NCBI GenBank assembly: GCA_034509495.1
Contig: CM067511.1
Location: forward strand, 28,552,990-28,616,989
Length of the DNA: 64,000 nucleotides
DNA from: Acestrorhynchus altus
Lineage: Eukaryota; Chordata; Actinopteri; Characiformes; Acestrorhynchidae
Direction of reading: 5' to 3'
Position 1 is the first letter of the stretch. Each line of letters opens with the position of its first letter. The notes under the pieces are model-generated. The model was not told where the DNA came from and made no database searches. It saw only the letters and a list, made by a program, of their open reading frames with translations. Made by a program: the position numbers and the translations under genes. Positions 47,245 to 58,460 of the stretch are shown here, in pieces.

Positions 47245-47405
47245 TCAGTTTAGGCCCATAAATATCTGGACAGTGGCACAATCTTATGATTGTCTATACT
47301 TCAATTGCATGTTGTTGTTTTATTTCAAATCCAAAGTGGTGGCATGCAGAGCCCAAACCATGAAGATTGTATCACTGTATTTAAGGGCCTAACTGTATGT
47401 GAATT
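47245..47405. mobile_element. Tc1-type non-coding relic (possible MITE)
   Basis: taggcccataaatatctgga, cagtggcacaatcttatgat and cttcaattgcatgttgttg match a common fish element whose ends begin 'aggcccataaatatttggacagtg'. The end gtatttaagggcctaactgt is weakly complementary to the start. Lies in the likely lamc3 3' UTR. Confidence 0.55.
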
Positions 47406-47416
47406 CAAAGTTTGTC

Positions 47417-47422
47417 AATAAA
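47417..47422 (+). terminator. Candidate lamc3 polyadenylation signal AATAAA
   Basis: First AATAAA after the stop codon (629 bp downstream). A second is at 47480-47485 and a third at 48323-48328; the third is followed by gtgtggct/gtgtgtttatg, a plausible GU-rich element. Which is used cannot be decided from sequence. Confidence 0.35.
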
Positions 47423-47574
47423 TGTATGTACACTTCATATGTCTGAATGTACAGTCATCGGAATTCCATCACAAATTGAAATAAATATTGTCTTGAATAT
47501 CGAATCAAATGAATTAGCTATAAAATGATGTACGTTTACATGAAGTGACATTGTAACAGTAAGGAGTGAGGAAC

Positions 47575-47760
47575 CTGAGGGGGTTAAGCATTCGCAGCAC
47601 TGCTGTGTCTCAAACACTCATATTAGCACAACACACACTAACACACCACCACCATGTCAGTCACTGCAGTGGTGAGAATGACCCACCACCCACATAATTC
47701 CTCCTCTGCGGTGGTCCTGCAGGGTCCTGACCATTGAAGAACAGAGTCAATACTGATAAT
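47575..47760. repeat. Dispersed palindromic repeat family, copy 4
   Basis: Contains gcagcactgctgtgtctcaa, acacactaacacaccaccac, aatgacccaccacccacata and ggtcctgaccattgaagaac, matching the right arm of the copy at 27555-28130. Confidence 0.7.
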
Positions 47761-48714
47761 TAGCTGTTTTCATCCCGTCATACATTTAATTGTACCTAAT
47801 TATTGTCTTTGATAAACAACGATTCACTGCAGATCTGACAGACTGAGGTTATGTTGGAAAGAGAAGAATAAGCGTTCCTACAAATATAGCGATAATGAGA
47901 CCATCTGTCTCCTCTTCAGTTCATTTTAGAGTCAGTCTCTGTATGAAGAATGTAAAATAGATTTACCATACTCTCTGAAATATGGATCTCATTTTATTAG
48001 TTGAACTGTATGTGGTCGGCCTAAGTAAGCAATTTGATTTGACATTAAAAAAAAATGATTGTAGTGAAACTCTGGGTGTTTTAATATTGACTGATGCAAG
48101 TGAGATCACTTTTGTGCATATTTGGGACATTTATTTTGTTGTTAATGTGTGACAAGGCTGCATCACTTTGGTAAGAAAGAACCAATGTGTGATTTATGAC
48201 CAAAGTGCAGTTTCAAATTTTTGCAACAAGATGGTGCCATAGAGCTGTAATATTCCTTCATAAACATAATATACACTTAACTGCAGGTTGTGTTTTACAA
48301 GAAATGTTGATGATTTATAGCAAATAAACCAGTTGAAAGTAAAGTGTGGCTCAGTTCTCAGTGTGTTTATGCCTGGTTTTGTGGCGTGATTTAGAGCAAA
48401 AATGCATTTGTGACACTGGATTTCTCAGTATATGTTCAAATGACTATGTCATTTTTATTTACAGCTACAGTAGTGATATGATGTTTACATACTCTCGTCT
48501 ACTGGGACAGAGATGGAAGGATATAGAAGGATATTTATAAATTCATTGGCTATTGAGGTTGTTCTGGCAGATTTGCTAATAGAATGGTGTGGCTGATATA
48601 TTATGGTTTAGAACTAATTCGAACATGATTAGGTAATGATCAGAGATTCAGTCATTTTGGGAAAGGCAGAGTATGTTCTCTGTCTCAATACAGAGAGTTA
48701 AAACTAATTCTAAG

Positions 48715-49340
48715 GGTTTCATCAGTGGGTGGGCCCAGTAACATTTTGAGTGAACCTGAATGGCTTCCAAAAGAGATTGAAAAGCCATTTTAAGTGGGTC
48801 CTGGCTCTTTTCAAAATGAATGTTAAAGCTTTATCAGGAGAAAGAAGTACTCCAGTTAGAAAGTCTGTAAAATCATTAAGAAAATCTGAAGGACCAGGAG
48901 GACGATAAATTGTGATAAGCAGGAACACCTGCTGCTTTTTTCAAAGCAGGAGCTGAGTCAGTCACTTTGAAACTAAGTGATTTAGATTCATATCCTTGGC
49001 TTATGCCTATAACGGAGTCATAAATAGGGGCTACACGACCTCCACAGCCGGACCTGCATGGATAAATGTAATGGCTAAAATCTGGAGGAGAGGATTCGTT
49101 CAGAACTTCATTAGGTTTAGCCTAAGTTTTGCAGAGAGACAGAGCATCAAGTGGGATATCAGGAATAATTTCCTTCCTTCCTTCCATTCTTCGAATTTTG
49201 CTTGCATATTTTATCATTTCGTGTAAACATTTCAGGACAAAATGAACTCCACAGCCTGGGTTTAACCCCCAGAATGAGCTACATCCTTACATTGATAAAA
49301 ACAAAGAACAATTTGAAGCACAAAATGAACCTAAACAGGT
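48715..49340 (-). pseudogene. LINE endonuclease-domain fragment
   Basis: On the minus strand, 48722-48928 reads FLLITIYRPPGPSDFLNDFT, DFLTGVLLSPDKAL and, at its end, FTQNVTGPTH. YRPPGP and the (Q/H)(N/H)VxGPTH box belong to the APE-type endonuclease of non-LTR retrotransposons; the GDFN motif that should sit between them is not visible. The upstream part on the minus strand (to about 49340) is too decayed to read. No reverse transcriptase nearby. Confidence 0.7.
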
Positions 49341-50787
49341 AGCTGAGCTCAATCCGAGGTGTTAATCAATTTCCACAGCTCATCCAGTAGCTCATTCACA
49401 CTCATTCTTTTGTTCGTGTCTCATCTCATAGTCAGAGAATTCATCCAGTAAGTCATCAAGGTCAGCCTCTGTGGTGGAGGTTCCTGCAGGAGCAATAGTG
49501 TGAAGAGAAATGCAACATGACCTGTTCACAGAAGGTTTCTTGGAATTCCTTTCTTGGACATATCAGGTTGATCTGCCTTGCTGACAAGAATCGTCTGCTG
49601 TCTGTGAAGCTTTTTCTCTCCCATGATCTCCTCAAAACTCTTTGTTTTGGAAAGAAGCATCAGTTTTGCCATTGGCTGGAACAGTCTACATCAAAAAAGG
49701 GACAAAGGTGGAGTTTTTGGATTTGGATTATGTCTACAGGAGTCCTGAGTACTCATCAGTACTGCCAGCATGTGGCATATTCCACTCGGGGAGGCATATT
49801 CCACATGAGACTATGCTTAAGAACAATATATCATTTTACTATATTTAAACAGGCAGACAAGAAACTAATGTAGCTACTGTGTGGGTAGTTTAACCAAACT
49901 GCCATTAAATATAGTAACAAACAGTGGTGTTTACTTTTAAATACTAGCAGTTTTGGTCAAACCTGAACAACTATTTAAAATATATATAATATTTGGTAAC
50001 CATAGAAACTATGCATTAACACATTAGGGCCTTGTAGAGTAACTGAACAGAGTTTAAATGTAAAATCCAAGCAAATCCAGTCAGGTTGCAGAAATATTAC
50101 ATAGCTCATGTTGTCCTGTTTGAAATGGTCTCTTCATGCAAAACTAAAAAAGCACATTAAAGATGATATTGTGTCATATTTAATTTCATTGTAAAATCAC
50201 TACATTATATTCTTCCATTGCATTGTTTACTTCTGAGGAACATGATGTTTGGGTTTTCTCCACATGGTGGAGCCACATACAAGCCATAACAGAACATTTA
50301 CGTTCACTGTACATGTAACACATTGATGTATGATGTTTATTGACAAAGAATTCAGCTGAAACTAAGGTGGTGGCTTGAGTGCATTTTAATGAATATATTT
50401 ACATTGTTGATTTAAAAGTAATAAAAAAAAATTGTCCCATGCAAACAGCAAGCTCCTGTATTCGTACAGTATTTGCTGTCCACCAGTAACACCAAGACAC
50501 ATAGGTTGTATATTTATGTACATACAATGAATGTACAACCTATTTTGTATCACAATGAAATAGAAAAAACAAAACAAAAGGATAAATAAATCATTATCTA
50601 TGATCTATTTATAATGGGGCATAATTTAATGGGAACACTGTTACTGTTCATGTACCAGGTACTGTTCCTGTACCTGGATCAAGTAAGGGTTCACCATTTA
50701 TATTTGGAACACAAAGACATACTGGTAGCTCTAGCCACCCAGTCCGATATAATTATAAGACTAAGTACTTTAAAAAAGAATGCTGTG

Positions 50788-50934
50788 CATGATTTAGGAC
50801 AATAAGTCCATGATTTAAGAAAATGAGTCCATGATTTAGGACAATAAGTCCATGATTTAAGAAAATGATTCCATGATTTAGGACAATAAGTCCATGATTT
50901 AAGAAAACGAGTCCATGACTTATGACAGAAGTCA
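50788..50934. repeat. 21-bp minisatellite (7 units)
   Basis: catgattta recurs at 50788, 50809, 50830, 50851, 50872, 50893 and (as catgactta) 50914, exactly 21 bp apart. Two half-types alternate (catgatttaggacaataagtc and catgatttaagaaaatgagtc), so the higher-order unit is 42 bp. Confidence 0.95.
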
Positions 50935-51710
50935 TTGATTTAATGAATCATTAATTAATCATTGTGTTTTATCTATAATTAAATGACGTTTATTGAAGGG
51001 CCCTTTGAATGTTGCAGGCTAATTTACACACAAGATCTGAAAACACTCTTCACATAAAAAAAACAACAATAATTCATTTTTATTCCACTTCTTTTCCGTC
51101 CAAAGCCTCCTCCCACCGCTACGATTGGCTCCTAATATCCCGCGTTCAGTGCCCACAGGCCACAGCTCCAAACAAGCGTGAGCTCTGGTCCAATCCCAGT
51201 GTGGGGAGAGGGGTTTGTTGGGGGTGATGGTGGGGAGAATTAAAGCGTGAGGGAACGTGGGCTGTCATTCCACTTTTGGCCACGCGGTGGCGAGTAGAGC
51301 CGCATTCCCCATACACCGGCAGCGCATCAACTGCGACTCACGCCCGCTCTCCTCTAGGGATGGGAGCTTTGATTCAGATTAATGAACCGATTCTTTGAAC
51401 CTGATCCCAGGGCTGACCGGCGGGCCATGGAACGCACGGCCAAACGACCCGGTTCCCAGTCGATTCGGTTAGTTAATGTCCACAACAGACCCCTAGAGAC
51501 AACACACGATGTACACGAACACTGGAACCGAGAGAAAGTTCATTCGAAGCTTGCGAGTCGGTTCGTCTAGTTGGTGAACCGATTCATGAGAACGAATCGT
51601 TTACGAGGCGGACAGTGCTGCTATCCTCAGTCTCGCCACAGTCTGTCTCTGTCTGTCCCTCCGAGCTGCTCGGGTCGTTCCTGTGTAGATTAATCTCCTC
51701 CGTTAACGAA

Positions 51711-51735
51711 ATGCCGTCCGGACAAAACGTACAGG
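51711..51735 (+). CDS. aif1l: aif1l exon 1 (start codon)
   Basis: ATG at 51711 preceded by cgttaacgaa, an A at -1 and G at -3 relative to it; encodes MPSGQNVQ and the first base of a Gly codon. Donor g|gtaagt at 51736. Chosen as the start because it is the first in-frame ATG in the CpG-rich region and the family begins about 8-10 residues before GGKAFGLLKA. Confidence 0.9.
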
Positions 51736-51830
51736 GTAAGTATGGGGCTTAAAGGCGAGCTCGGCCGTTGTTCTAGACACTTCTACACAAACGAACCGTT
51801 TTCAGGCTTTTAAAATGTCCGTTTGTGCAG

Positions 51831-51892
51831 GAGGGAAGGCGTTTGGATTACTGAAAGCTCAGCAGAGAGAAAGGCTGGAAGAAATAAACAAG
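51831..51892 (+). CDS. aif1l: aif1l exon 2
   Basis: Acceptor gtttgtgcag ends at 51830; donor aag|gtaagc at 51893; phase 1 to 0. Encodes GKAFGLLKAQQRERLEEINK (residues 10-29), the conserved N-terminal helix of the AIF1 family. Confidence 0.95.
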
Positions 51893-52206
51893 GTAAGCCG
51901 GCAGGTGCCGCTTATTATGGGATGGTTTTCTGAGGAGGACCGTTAGGCTAACGATAGCTGCGCGGGTTAAACCTGAAACGAGGCGTTTCGGCTCTGCGCT
52001 GAAGAAAGGCTTTAGCAAATGTCACACTCGGGCTGTCCTGTGTGCTAAAGAAGGTATAAGCACATTTATTTAGGAGCTAGGGGCTATTAAATACACTAAA
52101 CGTATATAAGAGGCGCTCCTGCCTCTTCCACACCTGTCTCCCACCCTAATGCCCCCTGAAGCTGAAAGGACGGGTTAGAGAGGCTATTTCAGGAGCAGGA
52201 GTGTCT

Positions 52207-52268
52207 GAGGACCCCAAAAGGACCCCCCTGTCTGAAGACCCCAAATGAACCCCCTGTCTGAAGACCCC
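52207..52268. repeat. GACCCC-rich repeat, copy 1
   Basis: Internally repetitive, with a unit like tctgaagaccccaaatgaac followed by cccctg, two to three times. Nearly identical to 54778-54838. Confidence 0.9.
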
Positions 52269-54777
52269 ATGTGGATGCTAGGTCCCATGAAGAGCCCCAT
52301 TGTGTGGAGGAGCGTCTCCACCCTGCCTGTCTCCTCATAAGCTCAGCAGACATAAAACAAGCGCCCTGTGTGTTTAAGGTGGTAGTAGCATGGGCCCTAA
52401 ATATGGTGCAGGTGATGGGTCGCAGTACAGATGTTAATATTTGGCACAAAAGGCCATAGTGTGAAGGAAGGAGCTGAATCTGCAGGTGGATGGACCCTTA
52501 CGGTCATATGGGTTATGGGTCTGCCAGCTGAGGAGAAAGAAATTCCCACAGGAAGCACAGGAAATTAGTGAGCAAACTCCTCTCCATGTGTTCATAGCAA
52601 TTCCCTTCAGTGCTCTTTCAGAAAGGGCCTCTGTTGACTTCTGGTAGCACTGATTGTTATTCTCAATCTGTGAAACATGGCGGTCCCAGTCTGTCAGTTT
52701 CTTATTTCAGCCACATTTCTCATGAAAATGTCCTGTAGACTAGTTTGACACTGCTGTGGCATACATACATTTGCAAGTTCAGCTCCTTTCTTCACGCCAT
52801 GGTCTTTGACGCGACCAAATGCAATCAGATGTTGCCAGTCGTTACATCTGCTTTGTGACCCGTTTCCACACATTGAATAAGAGCTTCACAGCACTGTACC
52901 ATCTCTTCTCAAGCTGTGAATTCAGTTGCACATGCTGCAGATTTTTACAGCCCAGTTATGCAATGCCATCTGCAGGATCTTGAAGTATCTAACTTCTGGG
53001 GAGCTTATATTGTCAAGCCTTTCATGATAAGAAAATTAGGTTCTTTCCAGACTCCCTTAAAATTGATTGAATCAGCTCCTCAAGATGCAACAGTTGCTGA
53101 CTCAGGTATACAATTGTGCATACACAGCTTGGATAGTTTCCATAGAGAGGCTTTGACAGTAAAATGCAGATAAAACAGGACAGTCCGGGCTAAAATCTCC
53201 ATGCCCAATGCCAAGTTTCAGACCAATGCTCTCAGGTCCACCCCCGCCAACTTCTCAAAATTTCTGCAGATTGAATTATGCTTTAATGTTGGCACCTGAC
53301 CTCAATACCTGGATGCATGCAGTCAAAGCTATCCCAGAATTGTTATTGCAGCAAAGGGGGTCTGGGATGAGCAGGGGATTGACAACTTTAGATCTGATTG
53401 GTTTGCACCCAGCAACTAATGGATGGGAAGTGATGTAGGTTTATATTTTAATTTGCTGTCTGTCATTTTCGCTCATATAACCCCAAACTCATTCCTTGTG
53501 AAGTACCTTTGATTCCATTTCAGCCCTTATCTTAGTTTTACCAGTTTATTTTTATTTTCGTTTTATTTTTTGTATCACATTGCTGTAGAGAAGGGTGGCT
53601 AGTGTCACAAACCAGTCCTCTGCTTATCAGAGTTTTGTAACATTTGTTGCTTAGTGTAGATAACCACCACATACTTTGATAAAGACTACTTGACTGAGAT
53701 GCAGAGTGACGTTTGTGCATGACATGAAGGAGCTAATTATACTTTCTTTGACTCACATCCATGGCTGTGGCATGACTGGGGGTCAGACCTACAATCTCCC
53801 GATGAAGTGCCAGTAAGCACCCCCTTAAGAGGAAACTCTTGAATGACTTCTTAAGATGCACTGTTACGAACTTTGCATTTTGTGTCACACCGTGTAAAGC
53901 AGCAGTTTTTCATCAGACTTCTAAAAAAGTAATGCACTGAAATACCTGTACAAGGCCTGATTTGTTTTGGAAAAACTTTTTATGAGAGGTTAAACTGTTA
54001 TCTCTGAATCAGCCAAACACTCCAGATCAGGCAGAAGTGGATGTTTGTACCTTGTACAAGGCAGTTTTTTAAAGATCTGAATACATGTCAGTCCTAAACC
54101 TTCTGGAGCTGAATCAACAGTGTAAACAACAAAACTGGGTAAAAAGTATGAAGTGTATGCATTAAGCCCTAATAACCTGGAGACATTATATTGCTATGTC
54201 AGGTGGGGATGTTTTAATAACTGTGTTTATGGGGAAAACAGTAGGCACAACCATTTATAAATGTTGATGCATGAGGAGCAAAGCCAAGGAACACACATTT
54301 GGTAGAATAAAGAAAACACAGACTGCAGGTGGAACTCGTTCTGTCACCCACAACCCATTAGAGAGGATCTGGTCAGAGAGACCAGCTCCGTAGACCTTCT
54401 GTAAATTGGCTTAGATGGTGTGTCTATAAAACATAGCAAGTACACAGATCATGATCTCTACAAGTTGGTTCATTATTATGGGCAAGATCGATTGGAAATA
54501 TGGCAATTTGGACCTGCATAAAACCATTGAAAGCCAGTATTGAATTCTGCTCCATGTGCTGATAGATTGATGATAGTGTAGATTTTCCTCTAAGACCACT
54601 AACCAGATGCCCCTCTCAAGAGTATATCACTCAGTCCAGTGTGGTGAGTATCAGAACACAGTAGAGCTCACACTAACACAATGCAGTTCTCAGGAATTCA
54701 GATTCTCATATGAGGTGCTAGTTCAACAGTATTTTAAATGCGGATGATTCCAAAACACATAGTATATTTTGTGACAA

Positions 54778-54838
54778 GAAGACACCAAAAGAACCCCCAG
54801 TCTGAAGACCCCAAATGAACCCCCTGTCTGAAGACCCC
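54778..54838. repeat. GACCCC-rich repeat, copy 2
   Basis: Second copy 2.57 kb downstream in the same orientation; the last ~40 bp (from tctgaagacc at 54801) match copy 1 without a visible mismatch. Confidence 0.9.
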
Positions 54839-55924
54839 CTGATTAACAATTAATTTTACAAAAGGCTGTTCAATGATACATAACCACGTTTGTCTGAAAG
54901 CTGATAAGGTCCATCTCTTGTTGTATTACTTGTTCAGTGATCAGTTGTCCTGTGAGTAATTATGGTACCTAATGCTTTCATGTGGGTGCATTTTCACTTT
55001 CTCTTGAAACTGTGACTAAGAAGTTTGTCTCTGTATTAGTCATGTTAAAGTTGTTTACTTGAACTCATCCATAATCATTGTGTCCACCCATCCATAGTCA
55101 GCATAATATTTGGGTTACTTAAGAGGCCAGTTGTGTGGTTGGAATCTGCTACACACACTCACTTTGGTTAACCCTCATTGATTTTCCACTCTGCTTATTG
55201 GGTGTTACAGACAAATACTCAATGATTGGTCAGTAATGGACCACGTTGAGTAGAACTGAACAGAACAGCAGAGTTTTTAGTCATTCTCTTGAGAATTGAA
55301 CTGAACATTGAACATCAGCAGTGCAGTCCTAAACTACTGAACCAGACGCTGTGTCACCAAACTGTAATAATGGTTTAGCAGCTGGCATTCAAGTCCAAAT
55401 ACTGTCACTGTATGTGTACACAGTGCCTTAGTTTAAAGATATGAACACATCCTTTTGCCTTACTATGTAAAATTGGTTTCATTGTCAGTGAGCTCACATG
55501 AGTGAATGTTTTGTTTGTGTGTGTGCGGTTTGAATGTTTGAATGAATCCTGGTTTTCTCATGAACCAGCACATGTAAATCATTTTGGTCTGAAACATTCC
55601 AGACCCAGGCTTTAATTTTGTCTTATCTTTGACAAAGATCACAATAAATTACACAGTAATTTTGCAATGTTATTGTTCGCATTTAAAAATATATATTTAA
55701 TATGTGCAAGTCACATATCTCTATGACTTATTCTTTGTGGAAACTTTTTTTAGCACCTTTATTCTATAGTACCCTTATTCTCAATATTATACATACCTTC
55801 CATTGAGGCATGTCTTTGAGAACAGCTGTGGTTAGTTTGTTTATTTTGATTATAACCTTGAATACCAAATGAAATTGATCCACTATGTCTCACTGGTACT
55901 GTCTTTGTGGCTGTGCTTCTGTAG

Positions 55925-55991
55925 GAGTTTATGGAAGACCAGAAGTACAGGGACGAGGAAGATTTGGCCGAGAAGCTGGACTCGTTCAAAA
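55925..55991 (+). CDS. aif1l: aif1l exon 3
   Basis: Acceptor cttctgtag ends at 55924; donor aaaa|gtaagg at 55992; phase 0 to 1. Encodes EFMEDQKYRDEEDLAEKLDS FK in the order expected for AIF1L (residues 30-51). Confidence 0.95.
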
Positions 55992-58418
55992 GTAAGGACC
56001 TAAGCAGATAAAAAGGAATCTCTAAGACATAAACGTCCACTAATGGCATTAGAGGAGTGGTGGAATGTGAGGTGTTTGTATAGAATTCATATATACGTGA
56101 CCGAGTGTTTATAGAATAGGAATCTATGGAGGCATATCTTTATGTGTGCAAGTGAGGGTGTCTGATTTACTGGTCTGTAGGGGAGCCTTCTTCCAGTGGT
56201 CTTGCAGGAATGCTTCGTTGTTGTTTTAGGGTTACGGACTTAGAGAATGTGGCTTTTGGGAGAGTGATCTGTGCATGTAAGAGAGAGGGGGGAGAGCAAG
56301 AACAGCTGAAATGTAAAGAGGTTTCTGTTTTCAGCCAAAGACCCCTGAAGCCAATCAAATTCTTCTTGTTCTTACTCATTCCCCCACTTCCTATGCATGA
56401 CACTTGAACTCTAAATCCACAGGCCTACTTCTCTTTTCTCATGAATTGTTTACCATCCACCCAAGTCTTGTTTGTGTGCACATCCATGTGTGGTGTATGT
56501 CCTTTTAGACCTGAGGAAAGCTGATATTGTTTGAAAGATACATTTTAGAGAAGAAACACACTCGTCAGTGTACAAAAGGAAGAACAAAGCTCGAACTTGA
56601 GCATGTAGGAAAACAGAGGAAACTGTCTAGTTTTGAGTACAATTTGCAGAACTGTGGTCTCCTGCATTTTCACTCCCTTAGGCTCACCACAGTGTGTGCG
56701 ACCCACAATTGTCAGTCTGCATGTGTGTATATGAGCATGTGTCTCTGCCCTCAGACCAGAGGGAGAATGAGGAAGCGTGCCCTTGGGAAAAGCAGACGAC
56801 AGCAACTGGAGATAGAGGGCCATTGTTTTCCAGTGTGCAACGCAACAGCCTTTGAAATCAGAATATAAGAAACAAGTACAAATTATTGCATAAACCAGAC
56901 CATTTAAAAGGCTGTGGCAATATTAATTACATATAGTGTGCCCAGTAAAGCTACTTGAATATTTAATATTAAATAATGTCTTACAGTAAAGGTTTACCTT
57001 TAATTGAAATGCTTTAGAATGTATGACAGTGTACAAAAACTAAACAACTGCATATGTGAGGGAGAGCAAATTAACTGGGTTGCTTATGATCAATATTATT
57101 AATGGACCAATGAGAAGTAATAGTTAATTCACCTGCACCTGTGGTTTTGTTTTGTTTTCCAACATGTTCTTTGGGCTTCAAAGCCCAGGCTGAAATTGAT
57201 CCATAGTGGCTGGAAGGGCTGGCAGTCTCTCTTCCTATCAATCGCATGCACAGCTTTGTTGTGAATAGTCATGAGTTTAAGGGGCGGGCATCAACAGGGG
57301 GACCCATTGTAACCCTCTCTTACCCATGACCCTACTCTCACGGAGACACTGTTACAAGAACCGCTCACAGGCTGCTCCAACAGAGCCCTCTTTGTGAGAC
57401 AGAAACAAACAGAATGAGACAGACAGATAAACAGAGAAGGAGCAAATATGGGTTTGGGCTGTATAATTTGGAGGAAATCCATAGTATGCATTGAAACTGA
57501 TGTAATTAATTTGTGTTGAACACGAGTGCATCATTAGTGTGACATGATTAACTATTTGTATGCATTACTTATTTGTTTGTTGGATCATGCTAATGCAAGT
57601 TCGTTCATCTAGCTGTGCAGAAAATTAGTCTGGAATAAAGTCAGGATGCTTGACACACTACAGAGCAACAATTCCCAAAGTTGGCAGTGTGATGCAATAC
57701 AGCAGTTGATTTCTCAAACCAATGTGTTGCTAAAAAATACAATTCAATATTCTTAAAAATAAAGGTGCTGCAAAAGGTCCATAGAACAGTGCCATTGAAG
57801 AAACATTGACAAAGGGGTGAGTGTATGATATTAATATACACTTGATACAGTGTTTATGGAATCTATGGATGCATAACTTTCTATGTGCAATTGAGCGTGC
57901 ACCAAACAGATGAGAAGTTAAGACGTTCTATAGTTCTCACTGTTGTGTTGGTTGCATTTGGGTTTTACAGCTATACATCATGCCTGTAAAACTTTGTTTA
58001 GAGACTCATTTGTATATTGCAGCTTTCTGCAATGTCAGTATTGTTGTGATGGTGACTAGCAAATGATGTATTGTGAGGCCTTAGTATGGGGTTAGTAAAA
58101 CCACAGACACACAAATGGTCAAAAATCATGGGAATGGTTAGTTCTACACTGTTGTCCAATGCAGCCTACAAAAAATGTCTCCTAGTGTACTGCAGTTGAA
58201 ACCAGGCTGACCTTCTGTCTCCTACTGTGACCTGCTTCTTCAGGCGTCAGCTGTCTCTCTAATAACCACTTTCCTGCCACACTAACCTGTTGCTGGCAGC
58301 TGCATATAGTTGTGGGTTTGGGTGCAAGTGAGGGTGTGTATAATTAGATCTGAAGTGTGGATTTGTGTGTAAAACATAACTGGATCAGTACATATTGTTG
58401 TTCCATTTCTCTTTTCAG
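55992..58418. other. aif1l intron 3
   Basis: No recognised repeat or exon. Confidence 0.7.
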
Positions 58419-58460
58419 ACAAATATGCAGAATTCGACCTGAATGACCAGGGAGAGATTG
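58419..58460 (+). CDS. aif1l: aif1l exon 4: first EF-hand loop
   Basis: Acceptor ctcttttcag ends at 58418; donor attg|gtaagt at 58461; 42 nt, phase 1-1. Encodes KYAEFDLNDQGEI (residues 53-65). DLNDQGEID is the start of EF-hand 1; Asp, Asn and the central Gly are kept. The twelfth position (Gly, next exon) is not the usual Glu, as in the family. Confidence 0.95.

Larger units (their letters stand above)
46789..51710. other. lamc3 3' UTR and intergenic region to aif1l
   Basis: No further coding sequence was recognised. Contains the polyadenylation candidates, the Tc1-type and palindromic repeats at 47245-47760, the LINE fragment near 48715-49340, the 21-bp minisatellite and the CpG-rich aif1l promoter. 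The open frames near 49517-49873 match nothing I know. Confidence 0.75.
51230..51990 (+). promoter_or_regulatory. aif1l: CpG-rich promoter and 5' UTR of aif1l
   Basis: CG dinucleotides are frequent here (ccacgcggtggcgag, cggcgggcc, ccgtccgg) and rare elsewhere in the window, as expected of a CpG-island promoter around a first exon. Inverted CCAAT boxes occur upstream (gattggctcc near 51124). No TATA box was identified and the transcription start is unknown. Confidence 0.7.
51893..55924. other. aif1l intron 2 (4.0 kb)
   Basis: Holds the two GACCCC-rich repeats at 52207-52268 and 54778-54838; otherwise unique-looking sequence. The open frames near 52916-53440 are not recognised. Confidence 0.75.

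Noticed and set aside
49517..49873. 118- and 68-residue overlapping frames between the genes
   Set aside because: No recognised domain, no conserved splice context; insufficient to call a gene.
51382..51570. 62-residue open frame upstream of aif1l
   Set aside because: Lies in the CpG-rich promoter, has no known homologue, and is explained by low stop-codon frequency in GC-rich DNA; a functional upstream ORF cannot be excluded.
52916..53438. Two open frames in aif1l intron 2
   Set aside because: No motif recognised; probably decayed repeat or chance.
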